Assembly (NCBI GenBank): GCA_037447655.1
Contig: JBBHKE010003059.1
Location: 622,001 to 635,384 of the forward strand
Origin: Zygnema cylindricum
Taxonomy: Eukaryota > Streptophyta > Zygnematophyceae > Zygnematales > Zygnemataceae
Direction: 5' to 3'
DNA length: 13,384 nucleotides
Of the stretch, positions 1-7,850 are shown piece by piece; the first letter of the stretch is position 1, and each line of letters starts with the position of its first letter. The position numbers and the translations under genes were made by a program. The notes below the pieces were generated by a model. It had not been told where the DNA came from. It saw only the letters and a program-made list of their open reading frames with translations, and did no database searches.

Positions 1-970
1 TCAACAAGTTAAAGAAAGATCTTAGAAGCATATTTGATATGAAGCATTTAGGGGAGGCAAAATATATTTTGGAGATTTAAATGGAGAGAGATAGGGGGAA
101 GAAGATTATCAAACTAACTCAGAAAGAAGGAATAGGTAATATGCTTGAGAAATTCCAGATGGAAAATGCTAACAGTTGTACCACTCCCATGGACTTGAAA
201 AAAATAAGTGATGGAAGTGTAGAAAAAGGATTGATGATCTTAGATGATCAGATAAGTCCAGAGGAGAGAGAGTTTATGAAGTCTATGAGTTTATGAAGTC
301 TATCCCTTATAAACAAGTCGTAGGAAGTTTAATTTATTTTATGAACGGTACCAGGCAGGACATAGCGGCATCAGTTGGAGTAATCAGTAGGAGTCTTAAT
401 GATCCTAGGAAGAGTGACAGGGAGGCAGCCAAGAGAGTCATGAGATATGTGGTGGGAACCAGAGAGTTATGGTTGCTTTTGGGAGGGGAGCACATTGACA
501 CCACTACTTGAAGTGATGCCAGTTATTTTACGCACCTATGAGACAATGCACTTCTCGGTATGTGTTGTATGTTGGGGAAGATGCTTGCTGTTGGAGCAGT
601 AAGAAAAAAAAGGTGGTTGCTCAATCTACTACGGAGGCTGAGTCATGGCCTCTAATTCTGCTGTGAAAGAGTTGATGTGGGTCAAGTCCTTGTTGCAAGA
701 ACTAGGGTATATGAAAGAAGGAGTGCATGAAGTGTTTTGTGATAATCAAGCTGCCATTGTAATTTCAGCTAATCCAAAATATCATTTTAAGGCTAAGGAT
801 ATGGACATGAGATTGAGTTTTGTAAGAGAAAAAGTTGAGAATAAGATTGTAAATCTTGTATATAGACCTGATCAAGAAATGGTGGCTGATATGATGACAA
901 AACAGGTGCCTTCTCCCAAGTTAAAATATTGCAGAGAGAAGTGTGGATTAAAACTAAAGTTAAAGTTATA
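1..970 (+). pseudogene. Ty1/copia polyprotein fragment (RT C-terminus and RNase H), element A
   Basis: Broken 3' end of a Copia pol gene; the window edge cuts off the rest, including the RT active site. From base 3 the frame reads the RT stretch LGEAKYILEI, meets a stop at 78-80, and continues with KIIKLTQKEGIGNMLEKF and a CTTPMDL motif. From about 293 a second frame gives the conserved block PYKQVVGSLIYFMNGTRQDI and KRVMRYVVGTRELWL. A stop follows at 509-511, just before the RNase H start motif SDASY. The TEAE RNase H motif is near 630-640, and a frameshift there moves the reading into the frame from 645. That frame holds SAVKELMWVKSLLQELGY, CDNQAA (a catalytic Asp, about 741) and VADMMTKQV. 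The usual KHID motif reads KDMD, so its His is lost. At least two stops and two frameshifts mean it cannot encode an active enzyme. Family and domain order are certain; the lineage within Copia is not assigned. Confidence 0.93.
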
Positions 971-973
971 CTA

Positions 974-987
974 GAAAAAAAGGGGAG
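974..987 (+). other. Polypurine tract of element A
   Basis: An all-purine run (GAAAAAAAGGGGAG) lies immediately after the pol stop codon and directly before a TGTTGA LTR start. In LTR retrotransposons this tract primes plus-strand DNA synthesis. Its position between RNase H and the LTR is exactly as expected, which supports the orientation of element A. Confidence 0.85.
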
Positions 988-1046
988 TGTTGAAATTATA
1001 AAATTTATGTGGTATTTATAGGTCTAAATAGTTCAGTACAAATAGG
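988..1046 (+). mobile_element. Start of 3' LTR of element A, interrupted by a SINE-like insert
   Basis: The LTR begins TGTTGAAATTATAAAA right after the polypurine tract, with the canonical TG start. About 59 bp look like LTR sequence before an A9 run (1047-1055) that I read as the tail of a minus-strand SINE. A TCAACA at 1187-1192 would complement the TGTTGA start and give a 205-bp LTR, but it lies inside the SINE body next to a hairpin, so it may be chance. The LTR could resume after about 1277, where a TATATAAG stretch occurs. Its right end is unknown, and no second copy of this LTR is present in the window. Confidence 0.7.
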
Positions 1047-1276
1047 AAAAAAAAAGGCGGAGAGCCTGCCTCCACCTCCTCTCTCTACCCACCATACTTG
1101 TTGTAGTCACTGAGGGATAGAGAGTGTGGTTGAGCCATGGCTGTCCTAACTCAGCACGCAGGACCAAAGAGTGACTTATGTCACTCTCAACAAAAGCTTG
1201 AGTCCGGCAAGACTCAAACCTTTGACCGGCAAAGCGCAGCGTAGCCGTTAGCTCTAACCAGTCTGTCGTAGAAGTC
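1047..1276 (-). mobile_element. tRNA-derived SINE-like element (minus strand)
   Basis: On the minus strand a tRNA-like head contains ACTGGTTAGAGC (A-box region, 1251-1269) and GGTTTGAGTCT (B box, 1210-1220). The spacing is about right for an internal Pol III promoter. A roughly 160-base non-tRNA body follows and ends in a run of nine T (1047-1055), which resembles both a Pol III terminator and the T-ending 3' tails of some plant SINEs. The body includes a perfect 8-bp hairpin. It sits within the LTR of element A, so it would be the younger insertion. I see no clear target-site duplication, so the ends are approximate. It is not a working tRNA gene because the cloverleaf stems do not close. 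The two-box promoter is well supported; the SINE family name is unknown. Confidence 0.68.
1168..1187. repeat. Perfect 8-bp hairpin in the SINE body
   Basis: AGAGTGAC and GTCACTCT flank a 4-base TTAT loop. It lies in the non-tRNA body of the minus-strand SINE-like element and could fold in its RNA. Confidence 0.75.
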
Positions 1277-1442
1277 CGTTAGGATATATAAGGTTTGATA
1301 ATTATTTAAACTGTGTTGAAACCATGAATTCGATTAACGGCATAACGAACGAATGAACATAAAACCAGTGTTATATAGTGCAAACATTATCTCACACGAA
1401 AACAAATGAATCGAACATTTGTTTTCAACGGCGGACATTTAA

Positions 1443-1461
1443 TGTCGGATTTAATCCGACA
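1443..1461. repeat. Perfect 8-bp inverted repeat
   Basis: TGTCGGAT and ATCCGACA are separated by TTA. It lies just left of a GTATATAAC stretch that resembles a TATA box. It could be a hairpin or a dyad binding site; no function can be assigned. Confidence 0.7.
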
Positions 1462-1519
1462 GCGTATATAACTGTCGAGATAGCGGAATGCTCACTTTGG
1501 CGTTTATGGGCGTGGCATG

Positions 1520-1535
1520 ACGTGGCGCCACGTGG
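1520..1535. promoter_or_regulatory. 14-bp palindrome overlapping a G-box
   Basis: ACGTGGCGCCACGT (1520-1533) is a perfect palindrome carrying two ACGT cores. The right core is part of CCACGTGG (1528-1535), a canonical plant G-box bound by bZIP and bHLH proteins. Whether it controls any transcript here is not known; it may be an old LTR promoter site. Confidence 0.45.
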
Positions 1536-2577
1536 AGGGATGACATTTGGTCCTAGGAATTCCGGGGAACATAATGACAAGTTAAAAGTGGACACGCGTC
1601 CACTCAATGGCCTTGCCGTACACAGGCCGTACAAAAAGTACATCGGCCGTAGTACTTTTCTGTACTCTACAGTTATCTGATAGGTTCGTACGTCAAAAGA
1701 TTGGGTTTGTGAACGGGATTTAAGACTTAGAGAATTTGGTAGGTAGTAAACACTTTTCCTTTGAGAGTTTGTATAAACTTGGCATCTTTGCCACCTCATA
1801 ATTAATCGGCTGGTTGGCCGTTTTCAGTGACTATTTTTCCTACGCACTCAATGGAGTCCATGTTGCACAAGGGTCTAGTCAAACTGCCAGTTTGCCTTCT
1901 TACGCAGCAGTGGTTGTGGCTTGAAGTCGGTTAGTGAAAACTATCTAGAGGCTTCTTGTATTCTGTGGTCCAATGGAGGACACATAATTTCATTAACTGC
2001 AGAGTGTCATCCTCGACCCGCTCCCGGGAGTAATGGTACTGAATGTCGATGTGTATCTTCCATCTCTGGTGAACACGATTGCAAATCAAAGCAACGACTC
2101 CTTGAGAATCGGAAAAATAATGAGTAGGGGCCGAAAGGGGAAATCCAAGATTAGAAAGAAGAGTGCGAGACCAGGGGATTTTTTTAGCGCGTGACAAACA
2201 ACCATAAATCTCGCCTCGGTGTAGGAACATGCGTTGGTAGGTTGCTTCCTGCATGACCAAGAGATAAGGTCATTGCCTAAGAAGAAACTCGACCAAGTTG
2301 TAGAACAGCGAAAAAGCGCATCTTGTGCCCAATCTGAAAAAAAAAAAACCCGTGAGAGCAATATAGCCAGTGGAAGAGTAGGTGAGGCAAAGAGATTTAG
2401 TTCCATATAGATAACGAAAGACACGTTTGGATGCAACTAGGTGATCAAGGGAAGGACGCTCAAGGAATTGACTAAGTTTAGTGTGTTTTGTGGCAATATG
2501 AAGGGGGGTGGCTTGCATGGCATACACAAGGGCCCCGACCATTGAGCAGTAAGTGGCATAAAGGGGAGAGGGAGAGA

Positions 2578-2615
2578 AGAGAGTCTGTAGGAGGGAAGAG
2601 AGTTTGTAGGAGGAA
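2578..2615. repeat. Two-copy 19-bp tandem repeat in element B
   Basis: Copies 2578-2596 and 2597-2615 (AGAGAGTCTGTAGGAGGGA and AGAGAGTTTGTAGGAGGAA) differ at two positions. A 19-bp unit shifts the reading frame of the RT C-terminal region of element B. Confidence 0.8.
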
Positions 2616-2629
2616 AGAGAGGGGTATTA

Positions 2630-2713
2630 ACATCTAAAAGTGTGGAAAGGGAGGAGCAATCAACCATGCTTTGACATCTAAAAGAGTGGAAAAAGAGGAG
2701 AAATCCGCCATGC
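2630..2713. repeat. Imperfect 40-bp direct duplication (44-bp period) in element B
   Basis: Segments 2630-2669 and 2674-2713 share the frame ACATCTAAAAG, GTGGAAA, GAGGAG and CCATGC. On the minus strand both encode the same RT stretch (FSTLLDV versus LSTLLDV, and GMAD versus SMVD). The 44-bp period is not a multiple of three, so it breaks the frame. Confidence 0.85.
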
Positions 2714-2734
2714 CAAAGTGGTCTAACAAGCTAA

Positions 2735-3290
2735 AAATAAAGGTAGAGCCAGAGCCATAAGAGGAAATGCTAAAATCAACATCAATGCGAGTAAAATTTT
2801 CCTTCCTCATTATGACATCTATAGTATGGTTCCATATAAGTGGGGATTTTTTAAGCCGAATTATTTTTAATAAGATGGCATACAAGATGTTCAGATCCAG
2901 GGAAAATAAATCTTTCATCTTTCAGTTTGATGCATGTAAATGTCCTCCGATAAAACTCCATTTTAAAAAGCATTTTTGACATCCATTTGGTGAACATGAA
3001 AATCATGTTTAGCGGTTAAAGCAGGTAAAGTGCGTATAGATGTCCAACGTGCAACCGGAGCAAAATTTCAATGAAATCTATACCTTCAATTTGGTAAAAA
3101 CTCTTTACTACAAAGCGAGCTTTGTATTTTTCCACCAATACATCCGCCTTTTTTTTTAACACGGAAGACTTATTTCAAGCCGATGGCCTTTCACTTAAGG
3201 GAAATGGAACAAGAGCCTTTTTTTTTTTTGGAAATTATGGCATTGAATTTGGCATCTGGTGCTTTCTAAAGAGGGGCATAAAGATATTTT
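2735..3290 (-). pseudogene. Element B: reverse transcriptase N-terminal half
   Basis: Minus strand from about 3160: VEKYKARFVVKSFYQIEGID, the conserved RT start, then RWTSIRTL and the catalytic motif A, QMDVKNAF, followed by a stop codon at the next residue (about 2962-2989). The Asp of motif A is kept (codon 2981-2983). Further on come FIFPGSEHLVCHLIKN and the fingers/palm stretch WNHTIDVIMRKENFTRIDVD. The following YVDD block is absent: the frame runs from GSTFIF (about 2735) straight into LLDHFGMAD, so about 60 residues normally between these points are missing. Loss of YVDD removes two of the three catalytic aspartates. Confidence 0.88.
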
Positions 3291-3890
3291 AGGGCGGATT
3301 TGAGAGAGAGAGGGGCTGAAGTAAAATAGCAGTGGCCCCAACGAAGTAAGCATACTCTAGAGAGGTATAACCTATGGAGGAAATAGGGCAAGAGGAGGAG
3401 CTCAAGTGCGTGAAAGATTTCAGCGAGGTAAATGGGAAGGCTCAAGAAGAGGAGAAAGATCAAAAAAATGGGAAGGATCAAAAAGAGGGGAAGACTCAAA
3501 AAGAGGTGTGTGGGGAAAAATGGTGGGAGAGAGAGTGTCAAAGAGTGGATCATCTTGAGAAAGAGAGAGAGAAAAGAAAAAAGATCTTCGGATAATGTGA
3601 TAAAAAAGCGAGGCAAAACTTCTGACTAACTGATAGTAGAGGGGGATGCAACCTGTAAGACAAAAGGGGAGGGAGAAAAGGTAAGTGGAGGAGGAAGTGA
3701 AGAGGGTGAGGGGAAATTGAGGCAAGGAGTGGGAAGAGCAAGGTGATTAACGGCACAAGGATTGGAGAGTGTACTATACAAAAGGTCAGATGGGTGAATA
3801 GATTGAGGGGGAAAGTTAAGGGGAAAAAAAGAGTGGAGGGTGCAGGGAGAGTAATCTACTAACTAAGAAAGAGGGGAATGGAGAGGTGCG
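3290..3890 (-). pseudogene. Element B: integrase-RT linker, pyrimidine-rich on the coding strand
   Basis: Between the integrase C-terminus and RT the + strand is purine-rich. On the minus (element) strand this reads as Ser, Pro, Leu and Phe-rich peptide with no folded-domain motif, typical of the low-complexity linker in Copia polyproteins. Frames are broken several times. A hexapeptide-like repeat lies at 3435-3506. The + strand frames (for example 3374-3595, Lys and Glu rich) are mirror images of this composition and are not genes. Confidence 0.65.
3435..3506 (-). repeat. Four 18-bp tandem units (hexapeptide PLFxxS) in element B
   Basis: On the minus strand four consecutive six-residue units read PLFESS, PLFDPS, HFFDLS, PLLEPS. 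At DNA level these are 18-bp units built on a CTCAAAAAGAG-like core on the + strand. The repeat keeps frame across all four units, so it probably arose while the linker was still coding. Confidence 0.7.
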
Positions 3891-4660
3891 CGAGACAAAG
3901 TCTACAAAAATGGATTTTCGTTGAACGTCACCTCTCTTGTGGTGATGATGCGTCGTTGAGAGGGACACCATATACGATACGCTTCGGTGTTTGGAGCTTA
4001 CAAAACGAATATGCAGCAAAATGCGCGAGAGCCATATTTGTCGTTTGAATGAAGTAAATCATTGTACCACGCTTCGCATCCAATTATTCCAAGGTGGCGA
4101 ACGTTGAGTTTAACAGAGGACCACGTTTCCGTAGGATTAGATTTTGGTAAAGCGTTAGTGGGACAAAGATTGCGTAAGTAATTTGCCTATACAAAAGCCT
4201 CTGCAAAAATTCAAACGACAAATTTGAAAACAACATAGAGCGTACCATATCATGTAATGTGGGGTTGTACTTTTTTGCAACTCCATTTTGATGGGGAGTA
4301 TGAGGTGCGGTTAATTGGTGTACGATTTTATGTTGCGCAAAAAAAGTAGAAGATTGAATGGAGACAAAATCGCTAACATTATCTGTTCGAAAGTTTTTGA
4401 TTCGTTTTTATGAATGTTTTGTGCCAAAGCCTGAAACCGTGCAAACACATCAAACTTTTGAAAAACTGTGTACACGTAGGAAAAAAAAGTGGTATAGTCA
4501 ATGCATGTGAGAAAATAGCGAGATCCACTATAACTTAACGTGCGCATGAGTCCACACACGTGAGCATGTATGGGTGCATGTGGTTCAATGACAAGTGTAA
4601 TTCAAGTTAAGAATGAGTGACGAAACAGTTTGCCTTGTATGCAACTATGACAAAAATCCA
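3890..4660 (-). pseudogene. Element B: GAG-pre-integrase end and integrase core
   Basis: Minus strand: DFCHSCIQGKLFRHSF (CxxC zinc-binding end, 4641-4652 for CHSC), then HAHVCGLM, SYSGSRYFLTCID, and after a frameshift FRTDN, QLTAPHTPHQNGVAKK and HDMVRSM. In Copia integrases the DDE triad sits in HSDVCGP, SDNGGEF and AERKNRT. Here the first Asp is replaced (HAHVCGL, about 4560-4570), the second is kept in RTDN (4378-4389), and the third motif reads VAKK (4270-4287), so the Glu is gone. The C-terminal part extends to about 3890, with phrases such as VTFNENPFL in another frame. It is catalytically dead. Confidence 0.88.
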
Positions 4661-5330
4661 AAGATTTGTTAGAAAACGAATTCAATCGAGTTACAAGATT
4701 TGGTAAGGTTCTTACATTGTCTCTGTTCAACTAGCCATATCTTAAATGCCAAGGTGGAAACCATCGACGTTAGCATTAAACGTAATATTTTTAGCATACC
4801 ATAAGATTGTAAAGCCTCTATAAAATCTTGTGCTAAGCCAAAACCAACCGTACTATTGTCGATTTTATCAATAAAAGTTACTTCATTGTTATCTAATTTA
4901 GCTTTTAAGCCGTCAAAAGTGGCGAGTTTTACATAAAATAGATTTCTAGCTAGACTAAACACAAAAAGTACGTTGCGAATGTGAACAGAGACATTAAAAA
5001 TGTATACGGCGCTAGAGTGAATGGCCAATAGAATGCAATCTTCTCCTAAGCCAATCTGCATAGGAGATGATAAAAGACAAAGGTGACTAAACCAATCGGA
5101 TCTTGGTGAAAAGTAGTGACTAGCACCATTTTCAATTAGCTTGTTGTGAGGGGTTTGAGATAAAAAAACGTACCTTTATGGAAATCGAGTGTGAAATGTT
5201 TGAGATACAAAAACGTACCCTTGTGGAAATCGATTATCGAGGTTGACAAAATTTGCGATATGATGAGCGACATTGCCACATCAAGATTTTGGGGATGGAC
5301 GGAGTCCAATTGGGGTAACTAATGGAGTGG
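4660..5330 (-). pseudogene. Element B: gag end, protease and start of GAG-pre-integrase
   Basis: Minus strand from about 5275: NVAHHIANFVNLDNRFPQGY, a 15-residue duplicated stretch, then the protease active-site region ENGASHYF (ENGASH codons 5116-5133), where functional Copia proteases have D-S/T-G-A. The catalytic Asp therefore reads Glu and the next residue Asn. MQIGLGEDCILLAIHSSAV, NVLFVFSLARNLF and DNNEVTFIDKID follow, the usual protease body. TLPNLVTRLNSFSNKSLD leads on into the pre-integrase region, with frame breaks. Beyond about 5330 no further gag or zinc-knuckle motif is seen. Confidence 0.85.
5154..5233. repeat. 35-bp direct repeat with 45-bp period
   Basis: Segments 5154-5188 and 5199-5233 differ at only three positions (both run from TTTGAGATA to GGAAATCGA). 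The 45-bp period equals 15 codons, so on the minus strand it is an in-frame peptide duplication (YVFVSQT and YVFLSQT) just upstream of the protease active site of element B. Confidence 0.85.
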
Positions 5331-6780
5331 GTATTAGAATCCTAACTAGGATCCTTTAGCTACATAGCACCAAAGAGCGCTTAGACTTTACAATAATTGG
5401 CACTGTGTAAATTGTACATATTTGATTGTCTAACTTGAAAAAAATATCACAAATTCAATTCAATTTCCCTTTTGATGCATTGCTCTTTTCTCTTGTGTAT
5501 GATTTCATGGCATCTGCCAATCCACCTCCATACATCACTTAATTCCCAATCTATTTTTCTCGCTTCAATCTCCGCCGTTTACTATTCAAACTCCATATGT
5601 GTCTTAACCCCGATCTGTATTTTTTGCGTCAACATTTAACACAATTGATATAAAGAACTAGGCGGTTTTGATTTCTTTGTATTTTACTAGTAGAAAATCA
5701 ATGTGGTCAAAAAACTAAAATTTATTGATTTACTTTGACCAAAAAAATGATAATCTATGTTTTTTTTAAGGTTGTGGGAGGATGGGAGTAGCATTTGTAT
5801 AGTAAAAACTGAAAATCAATGAAAAAAACAAGTCTTTTTCCACTCACAAGCCCGATGTTGGATAAAATAGACGTTAATATCTTGCAAAAATATCAAACTT
5901 TACGTTTGTTTATCGTATTTCGTAAAAAGTACTTAATAATTATGGGGGTGAGGATATCACAGAGTTTTATCTGGCAACCGGTTGATTGGAAGCATTCCGC
6001 CGTCCATCGATCAACTGATATTTCTCTCCACATTGTAAGACGCATTTCATTTGAAAAGATGTATTTTCTCGATATATAGAACCTAAATATTAAATGAGTA
6101 AGCTTCAATCAAAGTGGCGAGGGTCAAAAAAGGTGAGGGCTGGTGTCTGGGGTGATAGCTTTTTAAACAATCAAAAAATGAATTATGAAGAGTTAAGTGA
6201 TTTCAATTTCCGTTACCCTAATCCTTGAAGAAATTATTCTGTTCGATTGATGCATATTTACCTTTTTTTTCATTATCGTAACACTCACTCCATCGAACCC
6301 AAAGCCCGTTGAATATTGGTATCTTGCAATCTGCGATTGATTTACTTATTTTATAAAATTAACAGGATCCAAACTTGTGCCCATATAATAAATTTAGTGA
6401 TACCCACCTGTTGATCTTCATTTTGAGTTTCGAAATGGAGGTATACAAGTCCGCTTGTTGTAAGAAGATTTGAGAAAATTTTAACTACTGAGCTTGAATG
6501 CCATTGTAATCTGAGAAAATTAGCATATGCTCCCTGGTTGCTTCTTCTCTTTGAGCTCTCTCCCCACGCCTTATCCCAGGTTTTTTTCTTACCTCAAATT
6601 CTTTTTGCAATCACTTGTTCCTCTCTTTCCATTTCCCTCTCAAAAATTGAATAAATGAATACCCCACTTAGTTGTTGAACTAAAAAATAGATTGTAAACA
6701 AAATAAGACTCTATACAGTTATAATCTACTGGTGACACCACATGCTTGGGGAAAAAAATAAAAATAATATTTACAGTTAA
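5331..6780. other. AT-rich non-coding DNA, no gene seen
   Basis: I see no gene. The only internal structures are two outlying minisatellite units (5541-5633), an 8-bp inverted repeat TGGTCAAA/TTTGACCA (5704-5711 and 5734-5741), and a short direct repeat GAAAATCAATG (5693-5703 and 5811-5821). The 5' LTR of element B would be expected near here, but nothing can be matched to the left flank of that element. Confidence 0.6.
5541..5633 (+). repeat. Two outlying units of the 6781-7220 minisatellite
   Basis: The stretch AATCTATTTTTCTCGCTTCA, then TCTCCGCCG and ACTATTCAAACTCC, followed by CCCCGATCTGTATTTTTTGC, matches the units of the larger array 1.2 kb away. They are about 45-50 bp each. Confidence 0.65.
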
Positions 6781-7220
6781 GTGGATCTGTTTTCCTCGCT
6801 TCAAATTATTCATATACCAACTTTGTTTTAATGCGGATCTATTTTTATCACCGTCCAGTATTCATGTAGCAACTTTGTTTTAATGTGGATCTATTTTTAT
6901 CGCCGTCCACTATTCGGTTACATTCTTTTGTTTTGATCCGCCGCCCAATCTTCAAGTTACAAACTTTGTTATAATCCCGATCTGTTTTTCTCGCTTGAAT
7001 GTCCGCCGTCCACTATTCATATACCATATTTTGTTTCAATCGGGATTTATTTTTATCGCTTCAATCTCCACTATTCAAGTACCTTGTTTCTTTCAATCCT
7101 GATCTGTTTTCTTTGATCTGTTTAAACGCCGTCCACTATTCATATTCATCTTTTTTTTTGGTTCCCATCCGATTTTATCGCGTCAATCTCCGCCGGCCAC
7201 TCCATACTATCTTTGTTGTT
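6781..7220 (+). repeat. Degenerate tandem array (minisatellite), about 8 units
   Basis: Successive units follow the order CTTTGTTTTAAT, GGATCTATTTTTATCGC, (CTTCAATCT), CGCCGTCCACTATTCA, TAC. Units start near 6781, 6819, 6871, 6922, 6961, 7026, 7081 and 7148, with lengths of about 40-65 bp because some lack the middle segment. The two best-preserved neighbours (6819-6870 and 6871-6921) are about 52 bp and differ at few positions. The others are diverged, so the array is old. It has no open coding frame with known motifs and its function is unknown. Confidence 0.8.
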
Positions 7221-7677
7221 GTCCTTTGGTCTTAAATAGATCGCGAAAAATAACCAAACTATTGCAAGCCCAGCGTTGAGTGGTATATGTCACCTTTAAT
7301 AATGACATTCTCCTTACATGTACTTATTAACCTTGTGACACATCAAGAACTACCCCTTACGACATACATAGAATGATCTCAACACACATAAAGAATACAT
7401 AACACACGAACCAAATACACACAGCACTTAAAATCTTCAATACATATGATTTCGCCGAAAACTCTTATGCTATCTTAAAGCAACAAAGCTACACTATCAA
7501 CCATGTTTCTTATCTACGTTTCCTACACTCGATTACACTAAAAAAACTACATCTTAGGTCCCTACTTTCCTTAACACATTGATATTTTGTTCAACAAGGC
7601 TCTCATAAATATATACAATTGTGAGCCACCTATATCTGACAAAACAACAAAAAGAACAAATACACATATCTACTAAT
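7221..7677. other. AT-rich non-coding DNA, no gene seen
   Basis: The + strand is A and C rich (ACACA-type runs near 7380-7430), with stops in all frames. I see no repeat, motif or gene here. Confidence 0.6.
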
Positions 7678-7850
7678 AAGCTAATTGGCACCCCCACGAT
7701 GATTGCCCAGAAGGCAAGAGTTAGCCAGGTTGAGTCCCCACACTACTCAAAGTCAACACTAACTTGTTTGTATGTACAAAAGCGTCTGCTGTATTAATTA
7801 GCATCAGAAGACCTGTGTATACCGTACAGTAACTCATTATCGTGAATAGT
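7678..7850 (+). mobile_element. Possible degenerate tRNA-derived SINE head
   Basis: AAGCTAATTGGCAC (7679-7692) resembles a tRNA D-arm or A box with one base missing. GGTTGAGTCCC (7728-7738) resembles a B box that has lost one C. They lie about 50 bases apart, as in tRNA-derived promoters, and TTGC/GCAA in between could form an anticodon-like stem (about 7703-7716). No poly-A or T tail and no target-site duplication are visible, so the right end is arbitrary. It could be chance resemblance. Confidence 0.35.

Larger units (their letters stand above)
1277..1930. other. Unassigned non-coding DNA between the two Copia remnants
   Basis: No credible gene; overlapping reading frames on both strands show no known motif. 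It may hold the rest of the element A LTR on the left and the 3' LTR of element B on the right. A minus-strand purine run (complement of 1753-1765) is followed by TGTT at 1752, and a TGTT on the + strand at 1314 would close an LTR of about 439 bp ending in AACA. No second copy exists to test this, so it is only a guess. The region also has a TATATA (about 1465), a hairpin at 1443-1461, a 14-bp palindrome at 1520-1533 and several CCGTAC motifs near 1615-1650. Confidence 0.5.
1931..2735 (-). pseudogene. Element B: RT C-terminal part and RNase H
   Basis: Reading leftward from 2735: LLDHFGMADFSSFSTLLDV (RT thumb region), a partly duplicated copy of the same stretch, then MVGALVYAMQAT, SQFLERPSLDHLVASKRVFR and YLYGTKSLCLTYSSTGY, the usual connection to RNase H. 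The RNase H part is split by frameshifts. An A11 run (+ strand, about 2338-2348) lies at the first break. FSDWAQDA keeps the first Asp; ISWSCRKQPTNACSYTEARF shows TEAR where TEAE is expected. Next come FSDSQGVVAL (the Asp of the CDN-type motif kept) and HIDIQYHYSRERVED. It ends at KKPLDSFH, matching the usual TKPLD tail, with a stop just after. It is non-functional. Confidence 0.9.
1931..5330 (-). mobile_element. Degenerate Ty1/copia retrotransposon, element B (internal region)
   Basis: Minus-strand fragments in the order gag end, protease, GAG-pre-integrase, integrase, RT, RNase H show one Copia-type element of about 3.4 kb running right to left. Each domain keeps recognisable motifs, but frames change repeatedly and stops are scattered. 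It is disabled further by a loss around the RT active site and by three local duplications (2578-2615, 2630-2713, 5154-5233). Most of gag, the primer binding site and the 5' LTR (expected right of 5330) are not recognisable. The 3' LTR (left of 1930) is not proven. It faces element A tail to tail, and its motif wording differs clearly from element A, so the two are different subfamilies rather than halves of one element. Confidence 0.92.

Noticed and set aside
988-1192. Complete 205-bp LTR bounded by TGTTGA and TCAACA
   Set aside because: The right border falls inside the SINE-like body beside its hairpin and there is no second LTR copy, so the match is probably accidental.
1200-1276. Functional tRNA gene on the minus strand
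   Set aside because: Only the promoter boxes match; acceptor and anticodon stems do not pair, and a long extra body follows, so SINE is the better call.
1378-1799. Overlapping 100 and 124-residue frames on opposite strands
   Set aside because: No domain or motif in either, and they overlap palindromes and possible LTR sequence.
3374-3629. Lys and Glu-rich open frames on the + strand
   Set aside because: They are the reverse complement of the Ser/Pro/Leu-rich linker of the minus-strand Copia element and result from its purine bias.
5693-5821. Repeated GAAAATCAATG and TGGTCAAA/TTTGACCA pairs as a transposon end
   Set aside because: The pairs interleave rather than nest, are short and AT-rich, and give no consistent element boundary.
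6781-7220. CRISPR-like array
   Set aside because: Units are diverged, variable in length and have no unique spacers between identical repeats; the context is a plant genome.
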